64,000 nt of DNA from JANYLB01 sp963837715 (lineage in GTDB: Bacteria; Actinomycetota; Acidimicrobiia; IMCC26256; JANYLB01). How positions within the stretch are numbered: the stretch's first letter is position 1; each line of letters starts with the position of its first letter. The translations under genes were made by a program, and so were the position numbers. The stretch spans positions 806,001 to 870,000 of the forward strand of contig CAWIOF010000002.1 of the NCBI GenBank assembly GCA_963837715.1, in the 5' to 3' direction. Below the pieces are notes generated by a model. It searched no databases. It was not told where the DNA came from and was given only the letters and a program-made list of their open reading frames with translations. Shown here in pieces: positions 44,591 to 53,786 of this stretch.

Positions 44591-45946
44591 CGGGTCGCGT
44601 AGTTGCTCATCGTCTCGAGCACGCGGAACGACTGCACCGTGACGGTCGGCGGTACGACCGGTGCCGGCGTGGTCGGGTACAGGCGCAGACGGGCGCCGGT
44701 GACGGCCTTGCCATGCCAGTCGAGCGGGAGCTTGACCGCGGTGCGGCTGTGCCCCGACGTGTAGAAGACCGTCCCGCCGAAGCCGAAGTCGTTGGCGTAC
44801 CACCGGGTGTCGCCGGCGACCTGGAGCTCGACGCCCACCGCCTTCGTGCCGACCGGCGTGGTGTCGAGATCGACGATCGCGTACTGGCGGGCGTCGCCCG
44901 GCGCGGTGGCGAGCGGGTTGGTGTTGTAGCCCGCCTGCTCGCGCTGGAGCTCCTCGCCCATGACCCGGTACCCGAGCGCGAAGGGGTCCATCGCCGACTC
45001 CCGGACCTCACCGGCGAGCGGCGCGGGCACGAGACCCTGGTGGAACCGGAACGCGGTGGTGCCGGTGTCGGACAGCACGTTGTTCCCGGTCGCGACCCGC
45101 AGGACCGGGTGGCCCCCGAAGTACGTGCCGGCGAACGTCGCGTAGCTGTGGTCGAGGCCGACCTGGTTCTCGGGGTAGTCGGGTGGGCAGGCCGCGCACG
45201 TCTGGAACGTCGCCGACGTGACCGCGCCGGCTGCGTCGACGTTCACGATCGCGGTCGTCTCGATGTCGGTGGTGCGGCCGTAGCCGCCCCACAGGAGGAT
45301 CGGCGCGACCCCCGTCCCGGCGTCTTCGTTGCTCCAGATCGTCGTGTACTCGAGGCGACGACCACCGCCGGCGGCGGGGGTGTCGTCGACGTACTGGAAC
45401 AGCGGGGTGTCGCTGTGCGCGCTGACGCCGCGCCCGTAGAGCACGGGTGCGTGCGCGATACCGAGGTACCCCGGGTCGGTGGGCGGCACGACGGTGAGGT
45501 CGATGTTGTGCACCAGGACGGTCGGTGTGCCGCTGGTCGGCGACAGGTCGGCGCGCACGCTCACGGTGAGCTGGTGAGCGCCGGTGGTGAGCGGGCCGGT
45601 GAACCCGGTGTAGGTGGTCGGCGCAGCCGCGCCGAACAGCACGAAGGTCTGCGGCACCCCGCCGTCGATCGACGCCTCGACGACGACCGACGTGTCGGTC
45701 GCGCTCGGTCCACGCGGTCCCCGGAGCCGACACGTTCAGCTGGAGCTGACCCTCGCCCGCGAGCGGGACCTCGGGCACGACGATCGCACCCTTCGGGTGG
45801 GCGGTGATCGACGTGGTGAGCGGGTCGGCGGGCGTGATGCTGCGTCCCGGACTCGGGTAGCTGATCGTCGAACATCCCGCGGCGACGACCGTCGCGAGCG
45901 CGAGTCCGACGATCCCTGCGCGCGCGCCCGTGATCCTGGCCCCCAT
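44548..45946 (-). CDS. Exported lipoprotein, unknown function, one frameshift
   Basis: The N-terminus MGARITGARAGIVGLALATVVAAGCS carries a lipobox (VAAGC). After about 75 residues the frame breaks near the C4 run at 45719-45722; the next frame continues SATDTSVVVEASIDGGVPQTFVLFG for about 390 residues. The mature part is beta-rich with VSVRADLSPTSGTPT, an aromatic Gly-rich centre and two cysteines in TCAACPPDYPEN. No family is recognised. It may be a wall-facing carbohydrate-active or structural lipoprotein. Total about 465 residues after correction. Confidence 0.7.
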
Positions 45947-46009
45947 GACGTCCCCCCGGTCCGTGGAACCCGCAGTATGGCGGCTGCGACGCCGCCCGGC
46001 CAACAACGG

Positions 46010-48031
46010 TCAGGCTGTCACCGTATCGGCGAGGTGGGGCGGGACGGGGTCGTAGTGGGAGTGGGTCGCCTCGAAGCGGCCGCGACCGTGTGTCATCGAA
46101 CGGAGATCGATGGCGTAGCGGACGATCTCCGACGTCGGCACGGTCGCGACGATCTCGACCTCACCGTCGCCCACGGCGCTGGCCCCCTGGATCCGGCCGC
46201 GCTTCGCGTTGAGGTCGCCGAGGATGTCGCCCTGGCTCGCTTCCGGGGCGATCACGACGAGCTCACTCACCGGTTCCAGCAGGATCGGCCCCGCCTGGGC
46301 CATCGCCTCCTTGAAGCCGATCGAGCCGGCCATCTTGAAGCTCATCTCCGACGAGTCGACGCTGTGGGCCTTGCCGTCGAAGCACGTGACGCGCACGTCG
46401 ACGACCGGGAATCCGAGCACGCCCCCGTGCTCCATCGTCTCGCGCACGCCCTTCTCCACCGCCGGGATGAGGTTCTTCGGGATGGCGCCACCGACGACCG
46501 CGTCGTGCCACTCGAACTCGGCGCCGCGTGCGAGGGGTTCCACCCGGATGCACGCGATCCCGAACTGCCCGTGACCGCCGGTCTGCTTCTTGTACTTCCC
46601 CTCCGCCTCGGCGGTCGCCGTGATGGTCTCGCGGTATGCCACCTTCACCGGTTCCGTCTCGATCTCGACCCCGAGCTTGCGGGCCAGGCGCTCGCGGGCG
46701 ATGCCGAGGTGCGTCTCACCCATGCCCCACAGCAGCGTCTGATGCGTCTCCGGGTTCCGTTCGATCCGCAGGCTCGGATCCTCGTCGAGCAGTCGATGGA
46801 GCGCGGTGACCAGCTTGTCGTCGTCGGCCTTCGCCTTCGGGCGGATCGCGACTGCGAGGACCGGCTGCGGGTGCACGAACGGTTCCACCCGGATGTCGGT
46901 TCCACGGACGGCGAGCACGTCGCCCGTGGTGGTGCCCGCGAGCTTGGCGACCGCGGCGAGATCGCCGGCCACGACACGGTCGACCGGCTCCTGTTCCTTG
47001 CCCCGCACCCGGACGAGCTGGTGCAGCCGTTCGTCGGCGACGGTCCGACCGTTCACCAGCACCGCATCGTGGTCGAGGGTCCCCTGCAGGACCTTGAACA
47101 GGTTGATGCGGCCGATGTACGGATCGACGAGGGTCTTGAACACGAACAGCGCCGCCGGTGCGTCGGCGTCGCCGACCGCGGGCGCGGGCCCTTCGTCGAC
47201 GATGAAGCGGGCGAGCCGGTCGATGCCGATCTGCTTCGTGGCACTGCCGCAGAGCACCGGGAAGACGGTCGCGTCGGCGATCCCACCGGCGAGCGCGTGG
47301 ACCAGCTCCTTCACCGCGATGGTCTCGTCGGCGAGGTAGCGCTCCATCAGGTCGTCGTCGGCGACCACGATTCCCTCGACGACGGCATCGTGGACCGCGT
47401 GCTCCGTGTCGACGAGATCATCGGGAATCGGTCCCTCGGCGCCCGTGGTGGATCCCGGTTCGTAGGTGACAGCCGAGTCGTCGAGCAGGTCGATCACGCC
47501 CCGGAACTCCGCCTCGACCCCGATCGGCAGCTCGAGTGGTGCGACGCCCGCACCGAAGCGATCCTGCAGCTGCTCGAGGGTCCGATCGAACGAGGCGCGC
47601 TCGCGATCGAGCTTGTTCACGAAGATGGCCCGCGGGATGCCCCGTTCGGCCGCGAGGCGCCACGCGAACTCCGTCTGCACCTCGACGCCCTCGACGGCCG
47701 ACACCACGAACACCACGAGGTCGGCGACGCGCAGCGCGGCGGCGACGTCGCCGACGAAGTCGGCGTAGCCCGGGGTGTCGATCAGGTTGACGGTGTGGCC
47801 GTCGAACTCGAACGGCGCGACGGTGAGCGAGACCGAGATCCCTCGTCGGGCGGCTTCTGGGTCGAAGTCGCACACGGTGGTGCCGTCCTCGACGCGGCCG
47901 GGGCGGGCGATCGCGCCGGCGTGGACGAGCAGCGCCTCGGCCAGGGTGGTCTTGCCGGATCCGCCGTGCCCGACCAGGGCGACGTTTCGGATCCTGTCCG
48001 TCGGGAACGTTGCCGTCGGGAAGGTCTTCAC
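46010..48031 (-). CDS. EF-G-like translational GTPase
   Basis: This 673-residue protein starts at a GTG with GGAGGGGG about 7 nt upstream (VKTFPTATFPTDRIRNVALVGHGGSGKTTLAEALL). The P-loop is GHGGSGKT rather than GHVDHGKT of canonical EF-G; G3 is DTPGYADF and G4 NKLDRERA. EF-G domains II-V follow (GGHGQFGIACIRVEPL, PVVDVRVTCFDGKAHSVDSSEMSF). This is the EF-G2/FusA2 type found beside the canonical EF-G in actinobacteria, with an unclear role. It is divergent from the lipid operon. Confidence 0.88.
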   Translation of the reverse strand: MKTFPTATFPTDRIRNVALVGHGGSGKTTLAEALLVHAGAIARPGRVEDGTTVCDFDPEAARRGISVSLTVAPFEFDGHTVNLIDTPGYADFVGDVAAALRVADLVVFVVSAVEGVEVQTEFAWRLAAERGIPRAIFVNKLDRERASFDRTLEQLQDRFGAGVAPLELPIGVEAEFRGVIDLLDDSAVTYEPGSTTGAEGPIPDDLVDTEHAVHDAVVEGIVVADDDLMERYLADETIAVKELVHALAGGIADATVFPVLCGSATKQIGIDRLARFIVDEGPAPAVGDADAPAALFVFKTLVDPYIGRINLFKVLQGTLDHDAVLVNGRTVADERLHQLVRVRGKEQEPVDRVVAGDLAAVAKLAGTTTGDVLAVRGTDIRVEPFVHPQPVLAVAIRPKAKADDDKLVTALHRLLDEDPSLRIERNPETHQTLLWGMGETHLGIARERLARKLGVEIETEPVKVAYRETITATAEAEGKYKKQTGGHGQFGIACIRVEPLARGAEFEWHDAVVGGAIPKNLIPAVEKGVRETMEHGGVLGFPVVDVRVTCFDGKAHSVDSSEMSFKMAGSIGFKEAMAQAGPILLEPVSELVVIAPEASQGDILGDLNAKRGRIQGASAVGDGEVEIVATVPTSEIVRYAIDLRSMTHGRGRFEATHSHYDPVPPHLADTVTA

Positions 48032-48154
48032 ACCCAACCCCCTCCGTGTGTTCCGGCGCTCCGACGAGCGTCGGGGAGTCTCCCGGCGAGTGTAAGCACC
48101 GTGTCCAGGGAGCCTCTCGGGCGGGGAGCCCCGTGCTACCGTGATCGGACCGCC

Positions 48155-48256
48155 ATGAAGGAACCACACTCCGTGACGGGCTGCACCTCCGGCCCCGTTT
48201 CCGGCCTCGCTCCGGGTCTTGCACCCGCCCGAGCCTCGGGCAGCACCGATGCTTGA
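48155..48256 (+). CDS. 33-residue open frame upstream of pgsA
   Basis: ATG at 48155 reads MKEPHSVTGCTSGP... and its stop overlaps the pgsA ATG by 8 bp, so it could couple pgsA translation. TACCGT at 48137-48142 would start transcription near 48149. The peptide has no recognised domain. It may be a leader peptide or chance. Confidence 0.3.
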   Translation: MKEPHSVTGCTSGPVSGLAPGLAPARASGSTDA

Positions 48257-49010
48257 TGCGCGGCTCCGCACCGGAGTCGGCAAGGCGCTCGCGCCCGTGG
48301 GCAAGGGCCTGCGCAGCATCGGCATCACCGCGAACATCCTCACGGTGGTCGGTCTGGTGTGCTCGGGGATCACCGCGTGGCTCATCGCGATCGGTGAGCT
48401 CCGGTGGGCGGTGCTCGGTCTGGTCGCGAGCGGCCTGATCGACCTGCTCGACGGCAGCGTCGCCCGCACGAGCGGCGAGGCGAGTCCACGGGGCGCGTTC
48501 TTCGACTCCGTCACCGACCGGGTCTCCGACGCCGTCGTGTTCGGTGGGTGCGCCTGGTACCTGGCGAGCGAGAGCGCACACCTCCCGGTCCTCGCGTTCG
48601 CGGCAGCGGCCCTCGCGATGCTCATCTCCTACGAGCGCGCCCGCGCCGAGGCACTCGACTACTCGGCCAAGGGCGGCCTGATGGAACGGGCCGAGCGGAT
48701 GGTGCTCCTCGGCGTCGGCCTCATGTTCAACGTCCTCGTCCCCGTGTTGTGGCTGATGGTCGTGCTCATGACCTTCACCGCGATCCAGCGTTTCGTCGTC
48801 GTGTGGCGACAGGCGAGCGACACGCCCGCGCCCCGGGTGCGGCGGCTGCGCCTCGTGCGGCACCGTCGGACCGACGACGACGACGAACTCGGCCTCGCCG
48901 CCGGCGACGAGGCGCGGAGCCTCACGGCGTGGTGGGATGCCCGGCGGGCTGCGGGTGAGGGGCGGGGCCCGACGCACACCCGACCCGCCCGGCGCCGCAC
49001 CCGGCCCTGA
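48249..49010 (+). CDS. pgsA: Phosphatidylinositol phosphate synthase-like PgsA
   Basis: This 253-residue integral membrane enzyme has the complete CDP-alcohol phosphotransferase motif between 65 and 90: D65-LL-D68-G-SV-A-R ... G82-AFF-D86-SVT-D90. Six helices are visible. The C-terminal 60 residues are charged and disordered. In actinobacteria the copy followed by patA and pimA makes phosphatidylinositol phosphate from CDP-diacylglycerol and inositol phosphate. That assignment rests mainly on gene order. Confidence 0.85.
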   Translation: MLDARLRTGVGKALAPVGKGLRSIGITANILTVVGLVCSGITAWLIAIGELRWAVLGLVASGLIDLLDGSVARTSGEASPRGAFFDSVTDRVSDAVVFGGCAWYLASESAHLPVLAFAAAALAMLISYERARAEALDYSAKGGLMERAERMVLLGVGLMFNVLVPVLWLMVVLMTFTAIQRFVVVWRQASDTPAPRVRRLRLVRHRRTDDDDELGLAAGDEARSLTAWWDARRAAGEGRGPTHTRPARRRTRP

Positions 49011-49014
49011 CGCG

Positions 49015-49911
49015 GTGCCCCATCCGGCGTACCTCGCCTACCGCGGCGCCGCCGCGCTCGCGCAGGCGCTGCCGACCCCGGTCGCCGAACCGACGGCGCG
49101 TGCGCTCGGTCGAGCCGCGGCCGTGGCGATGCCGGGCCGCCGCCGCCTGATCGAGAAGAACCTCGTGCGGGCCACCGACGGACGGCTGCAGGGCGACGAC
49201 CTCCGACGCGCGACCAGCGAGGCGTTCGCGTCCTACGGGCGGTACTGGCTCGAGCTGTTCCGGCTCCCGCTCGACGTGCGCGACCCTGCGTCGGTCCAGG
49301 CCCGGTTCGAGACCGAGGGGTTCCATCACATCGAGCGGGGACTCGAAGCCGGCAACGGCGTCGTGCTCGCGATCCCGCATCTCGGTGGCTTCGACTTCGC
49401 TGCGGGCTGGTTCGCCGGGAAGATGGGTCGCCCCGCGGCAGTCGTGGTGGAGGCGGTCGAACCGCCGGAGTTGTTCGACTGGTTCGTGCGCGTCCGGCGC
49501 GACGCGGGGATGGAGGTCATCGCGCTCGGTCCCGACGCCGGCCGGGCCGTGGCACTCACGCTGCGGGCCAACTCGGCCGTGTGCCTCATGTCGGATCGCG
49601 ACATCACGGGCGACGGCGTCGAGGTCGAGTTCTTCGGGGAGCGGACGACCCTTCCGGCCGGGCCGGCCACGCTCGCGTTGCGATCGGGTGCCCCGCTCAT
49701 CCCGATGGTCGTCTACTTCCGCCCGCACGGTGGCCACTTCGCCCGGATCGGCCCGCCGATCCCGACCGAACGTGAGGGCCGCTTGCGCGAAGACATCGCC
49801 CGGATCACCCAGGCCGTGGCGCAGCGGTTCGAGGAGTACATCCGCGCCGAACCGACGCAGTGGCACGTCATGCAGCCGAACTGGCCGAGCGACCACGTGC
49901 CCACACCGTGA
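49015..49911 (+). CDS. patA: PIM acyltransferase PatA-like (LpxL/HtrB family)
   Basis: From the GTG at 49015 the protein has 298 residues. Acyltransferase motif PHLGGFDFA carries the HxxxxD pair; LMSDRDITGDGVEVEFFGE and TLALRSGAPLIPMVVYF are typical of the LpxL-like branch. PatA acylates phosphatidylinositol mannosides. An in-frame start at 48937 would overlap pgsA and is less likely. It lies between pgsA and pimA as in mycobacteria. Confidence 0.85.
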   Translation: MPHPAYLAYRGAAALAQALPTPVAEPTARALGRAAAVAMPGRRRLIEKNLVRATDGRLQGDDLRRATSEAFASYGRYWLELFRLPLDVRDPASVQARFETEGFHHIERGLEAGNGVVLAIPHLGGFDFAAGWFAGKMGRPAAVVVEAVEPPELFDWFVRVRRDAGMEVIALGPDAGRAVALTLRANSAVCLMSDRDITGDGVEVEFFGERTTLPAGPATLALRSGAPLIPMVVYFRPHGGHFARIGPPIPTEREGRLREDIARITQAVAQRFEEYIRAEPTQWHVMQPNWPSDHVPTP

Positions 49912-49933
49912 AGCCCCCCATCAAGGCGCCCCG

Positions 49934-51028
49934 GTGAAGGTCGCGATGATCTGTCCGTACTCGCTCTCCATCCCGGGCGGGGTGCAGGGCCAGGTCCTGG
50001 GGTTGGCGCGCGCGCTGCGGGAGCTCGGCCACGAGGCACGGGTCCTCGCCCCGTGCGACGGCCCGCCGCCGGCGCCGTTCGTGATGTCGATCGGTCCGAG
50101 CACCAAGGTCGAGAGCAACGGATCGATCTCACCGATCGCGCCGGGCAAGGTCGCCGCGCAGCGGACGCTCGAGGCGCTCCGCAGCTTCGCGCCCGACGTG
50201 ATGCACCTCCACGAACCGCTCGTGCCCGGTCCCACCACCGCGGCGCTGCTCGGCACGAAGATCCCCTCCGTCGGCACGTTCCACATGGCTGCCGAACGAC
50301 GGGATTCCTTCTACCGCTACCTCCACAAGCCCGCCGCCGGTGTCGCGAAGCGACTCACGATTCGCACCGCGGTGTCCGACGACGCCCGTCGCACCGCGCA
50401 GGAGTCGCTCGGGGGGAGCTACTGGGTCCTGCCGAACGGGGTCGACGTCGTTCCCTTCGCCAAGGCCGAACCGTGGCCGTCGTCGGTCCCCGCGGTGCTG
50501 TTCGTCGGTCGTCACGAGCCCCGGAAGGGCCTCGGGGTGCTCCTCGACGCGTGGCAGGAGATCGAGCGCGACGCCGTGCTGTGGGTCGCGAGCGACGGAC
50601 CCGAGACCGTCGCGCTGCGCGCTCGCGGGGTCGCGGGGGTGGAATGGCTCGGGCGGATCACCGACGACGAGAAGGCACGACGGATGCGCGGCGCGGCGAT
50701 CTTCTGTGCGCCGGCGATCTCGGGCGAGTCGTTCGGCGTGGTCCTCCTCGAGGCGATGGCCGCCGACACGGCGGTGGTTGCCTCCGACATCCCGGGGTAC
50801 CGCAACGTCGCCCGCCCCGATGTCGAGGCGCTCATGACCGCGCCCGGCGATGCCCAGTCGTTGCGCCACGCGCTCCGTCGTCTGCTCGACGATCCCGACC
50901 GGCGCGCCGAACTGGCCGAAGCGGGCGAGCGGCGGACGGCCGCCTTCTCCATGCTCAGCCTCGCTGAGCGTTTTGTGCCGGTCTACGAGTCGGCGGTCGC
51001 GTGCGCTCCGGGGGAGCGGAGGTCGTAG
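49934..51028 (+). CDS. pimA: Phosphatidylinositol mannosyltransferase PimA-like
   Basis: This 364-residue GT4 glycosyltransferase begins VKVAMICPYSLSIPGGVQGQVLGLARAL. Donor-site marks include FVGRHEPRKGLGVLLDAW, GRITDDEKARRMRGAAIFCAPAISGESFGVVLLEAMA (the ExFGxxxxE motif). It should transfer mannose from GDP-Man to phosphatidylinositol in the cytosolic leaflet. Start GTG is 22 bp after patA. Its TAG stop also forms a -10-like TAGACT. Confidence 0.87.
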   Translation: MKVAMICPYSLSIPGGVQGQVLGLARALRELGHEARVLAPCDGPPPAPFVMSIGPSTKVESNGSISPIAPGKVAAQRTLEALRSFAPDVMHLHEPLVPGPTTAALLGTKIPSVGTFHMAAERRDSFYRYLHKPAAGVAKRLTIRTAVSDDARRTAQESLGGSYWVLPNGVDVVPFAKAEPWPSSVPAVLFVGRHEPRKGLGVLLDAWQEIERDAVLWVASDGPETVALRARGVAGVEWLGRITDDEKARRMRGAAIFCAPAISGESFGVVLLEAMAADTAVVASDIPGYRNVARPDVEALMTAPGDAQSLRHALRRLLDDPDRRAELAEAGERRTAAFSMLSLAERFVPVYESAVACAPGERRS

Positions 51029-51031
51029 ACT
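51026..51031 (+). promoter_or_regulatory. -10 element of lemA overlapping the pimA stop
   Basis: TAGACT contains the pimA TAG and lies 36 nt before the lemA GTG; predicted leader about 30 nt with a GGAG ribosome site. Confidence 0.4.
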
Positions 51032-51067
51032 CCTCCCGTTCCCATCCGCCCGGCCAGGAGCCAGCGC

Positions 51068-51628
51068 GTGATCCCTGCTCTCATCATCGTCGCGATCATC
51101 GTGATCGTGGCCATCTTCGTCGTTGTCATGTACAACGGCCTCGTCCGGTCCCGGAACCGGATCGACAACGCGTACTCGCAGATCGACGTGCAGCTGAAGC
51201 GTCGCTACGACCTCATCCCGAACCTGGTGGAGACGGTCAAGGGCTACGCCGCGCACGAGAAGTCGACCTTCGAGGCGGTCACCGCGGCACGGGCCAACGC
51301 CATCAGCGCCCAGGAGGGTGGATCGCCGGCTCAGCAGGCCCAAGCCGAGAACGCGCTGAGCGGCACCCTGAAGAGCCTCTTCGCCGTCGCCGAGGCCTAC
51401 CCCGACCTCAAGGCGAACCAGAACTTCCTGAACCTGCAGGAAGAGCTCACGTCGACCGAGGACCGCATCGCCTACGCGCGGCAGTTCTACAACGACAGCG
51501 TGCTCACCTACAACAACAACATCCAGACCTTCCCCCGCAGCCTCCTCGCGGGGATGTTCAGCTTCGACAAGCGCGAGTACTTCGAAGGCGACCCGGAGGC
51601 CACCGGCCCCGTGAAGGTCGAGTTCTAG
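51068..51628 (+). CDS. lemA: LemA family protein
   Basis: This 186-residue protein has one N-terminal membrane helix (IPALIIVAIIVIVAIFVVVMYNGLV) and the LemA four-helix domain with NRIDNAYSQIDVQLKRRYDLIPNLVETVKGYAAHE and the C-terminal FYNDSVLTYNNNIQTFP. Its function is unknown, but it is very often next to an HtpX-type protease as here. GTG start has GGAG upstream. Confidence 0.95.
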   Translation: MIPALIIVAIIVIVAIFVVVMYNGLVRSRNRIDNAYSQIDVQLKRRYDLIPNLVETVKGYAAHEKSTFEAVTAARANAISAQEGGSPAQQAQAENALSGTLKSLFAVAEAYPDLKANQNFLNLQEELTSTEDRIAYARQFYNDSVLTYNNNIQTFPRSLLAGMFSFDKREYFEGDPEATGPVKVEF

Positions 51629-51693
51629 CAAGGTCGAGCTCTCGGCCCGCGCCCCACTCGCGCACCACCGTCTCTCACGAATAGGTCACTGCC

Positions 51694-52608
51694 CTGTACG
51701 AGCAGATCGCGCGCAACAAGCGCCGGACGTTCTTCCTTCTCTTCATCTTCGTGGTGTTGATCGCCGCGGTGGTCGCCGCGCTCGGATTCCTCTTCCAGTT
51801 CGGCTACGCGATCGTGCCCGTCGCGATCGTCATCGCCATCGCGATGGCGTGGGGCTCGTACTGGTTCTCCGACCGCATCGCGCTCGCCGCGAGCCGGGCC
51901 AAGCCGGCCGACGAGACCGAGTACCGCCGCTACCACAACCTCGTCGAGGGCCTCTGCATCGCGGCGGGCCTTCCGAAGCCGCGGTTGTACATCGTGGAGG
52001 ATCCGGCTCCGAACGCATTCGCGACCGGACGAAACCCGAAGCACGCGGCGCTCGCGGTGACCACCGGTCTGTTGGAGATGATGAACCGCGTCGAGCTCGA
52101 AGGCGTGATCGCCCACGAGCTGTCGCACGTCAAGAACTACGACATCCTCGTCACCACGGTGGCGGTCACCGCCGTCGGGGCGATCGCGCTCATGGCCGAT
52201 CTCGGCCTGCGGTTCATGTGGTGGGGCGGCCGGAGCGGACGTCGCGACAACAACGACAACAGCCCGGTCGGGGCGATCGTCGCGATCCTCGCGCTCGCGC
52301 TGCTCCTCCTCGCACCGTTCGCAGCGCAGCTCATGCAGTTCGCGATGAGCCGGCGTCGGGAGCTCCTCGCCGATGCGAGCGGGGTGCAGCTCACCCGGTA
52401 TCCGCCCGGACTCATCTCCGCCCTGGAGAAGCTCCAGGGCGACAAGGCCGTGGTGCACCACGCCACCCGCGCGACCGCGCAGCTCTGGATCGAGTCACCC
52501 CTCGACCGTGACCCCCCGAAGGAAGGGAAGAAGGCCTCGTGGCTCAACCGTGCCTTCGACACGCATCCTCCGCTCGACGAGCGCATCGCCGCGCTCAAGG
52601 CGATGTGA
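51694..52608 (+). CDS. htpX: HtpX-type membrane metalloprotease (M48), apparent CTG start
   Basis: This 304-residue protease has four hydrophobic segments and the zinc motif GVIAHELSHVKNYD (HExxH) with the third ligand Glu in RRRELLADASG. The usual first residues YEQIARNKRRTF follow a CTG at 51694, and an in-frame TAG at 51682 rules out a longer start. A GTG at 51751 would cut into the first membrane helix. So either CTG is the start or the codon is a sequencing error. HtpX degrades damaged membrane proteins and pairs with LemA. Confidence 0.88.
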   Translation: MYEQIARNKRRTFFLLFIFVVLIAAVVAALGFLFQFGYAIVPVAIVIAIAMAWGSYWFSDRIALAASRAKPADETEYRRYHNLVEGLCIAAGLPKPRLYIVEDPAPNAFATGRNPKHAALAVTTGLLEMMNRVELEGVIAHELSHVKNYDILVTTVAVTAVGAIALMADLGLRFMWWGGRSGRRDNNDNSPVGAIVAILALALLLLAPFAAQLMQFAMSRRRELLADASGVQLTRYPPGLISALEKLQGDKAVVHHATRATAQLWIESPLDRDPPKEGKKASWLNRAFDTHPPLDERIAALKAM

Positions 52609-53717
52609 TGGGCATCTCGCGAGCTCGGAGGGGCCTGGTCGCGCTGCTCGTCGTCACCGCCTTCGTCGCGGCGGCCTGTGGCGGCGGCGGCGACGACAAG
52701 GCGACGGAGAAGTCGAAGGAGACCTCGACCTCCACGTCGACCCTCCCGCCCCCGCCGATCGCACCCCTCACCGGGTTGGCCGACCCGAGCGGCGCGAGCC
52801 TCACTCGGCCGGCGCTGATCATCAAGGTGGAGAACACCCCCGAAGCTCGGCCCCAGACCGGCATCGAGGCCGCCGACGTCGTCTACGAAGAGGTCGTCGA
52901 CGGTGGGATCACCCGGTTCTTCACCGTGTTCAACTCGACGCTTCCCGAGACGGTCGGGCCGATCCGGTCGGTGCGCCCGATCGACGCGTCGCTCGCGCAG
53001 CAGCTCGGCGGCCTCTTCGCGTATTCGGGCGGTATCCCCGATGAGATCCAGCGCATCAGCTCCGTCCCGAGCCTGATCCCGATCGACGAGTCGGCGGCGG
53101 GCGACGCGATGTTCCGGGAGCGCTCCCGCTCCGCACCGCACAATCTGTACGGCTATCCCGAACGACTCCTCACCTTCGGCGGGGCACCGGTCCCGCCCCA
53201 GCCGCTGTTCGCGTACCTCGCAGCCGGGAAGGAGTTCGCCGGCGAACCCGTCGAGTCGTTCACGGTGGCTGAATCGAACGACGGTGACTACAACCCGAGC
53301 TACACCTGGGAGCCCACCTCAGGGACCTGGCTGCGCTCGGTGCAGGGTGAGCCGTCGATGGTGGCGTCGGGAGTTCAGATCGCGCCGACGAACGTGGTCG
53401 TGCAGTTCACCACCTACGACCCCGAGCCGGGCGCGTCCGGCGCGACCGGCACCGTGACCGGTTCGGGCGAGGTCTGGGTCTTCACCGACGGCAAGCTCGC
53501 CAAGGGCACGTGGACCCGCGACGACGCGAGCCTCCCGGCGACCTACACCGACGCCGCGGGCAAGCCCATCGCGCTCGCACCGGGCCGCACCTGGGTAGAG
53601 CTCGCCGCCTTCGGTGCCGAGACACAGGTCGTCGCTCCTCCGCCCCCGGCCACACCGCCTCCGACCGCGTCGACGTCGACGACGAAGGCCAAGAAGAACA
53701 AGCAGAACGATGAGTAG
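52608..53717 (+). CDS. DUF3048 (YerB-like) lipoprotein
   Basis: This 369-residue protein has a lipoprotein signal (ALLVVTAFVAAACGGGG), a Ser/Thr/Pro linker and the DUF3048 domain: PLTGLADPSG, ALIIKVENTPEARPQTGIEAADVVYEEVVDGGITRFF and VGPIRSVRPID. The C-terminal half contains FTVAESNDGDYNPSYTWEP and a Lys/Asn-rich end. The role is unknown. The TGATG overlap with htpX suggests coupling. YerB-like proteins face the outside of the membrane. Confidence 0.88.
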   Translation: MGISRARRGLVALLVVTAFVAAACGGGGDDKATEKSKETSTSTSTLPPPPIAPLTGLADPSGASLTRPALIIKVENTPEARPQTGIEAADVVYEEVVDGGITRFFTVFNSTLPETVGPIRSVRPIDASLAQQLGGLFAYSGGIPDEIQRISSVPSLIPIDESAAGDAMFRERSRSAPHNLYGYPERLLTFGGAPVPPQPLFAYLAAGKEFAGEPVESFTVAESNDGDYNPSYTWEPTSGTWLRSVQGEPSMVASGVQIAPTNVVVQFTTYDPEPGASGATGTVTGSGEVWVFTDGKLAKGTWTRDDASLPATYTDAAGKPIALAPGRTWVELAAFGAETQVVAPPPPATPPPTASTSTTKAKKNKQNDE

Positions 53718-53742
53718 CGGCCCCGGCTGATCTCACGGGCCG
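53718..53742 (+). terminator. Weak hairpin after the DUF3048 gene
   Basis: CGGCCC (53718-53723) can pair with GGGCCG (53737-53742) across a 13-nt loop right after the stop. No T-tract follows, so termination is uncertain. Confidence 0.25.
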
Positions 53743-53774
53743 GATTCCGATCAAGCCGGGGGAGCGGTGGCCGG

Positions 53775-53780
53775 TAGACT
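53775..53780 (+). promoter_or_regulatory. Leaderless -10 element of pdxS
   Basis: TAGACT is followed by 6 nt and the pdxS ATG at 53787. Confidence 0.6.
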
Positions 53781-53786
53781 CGAACC

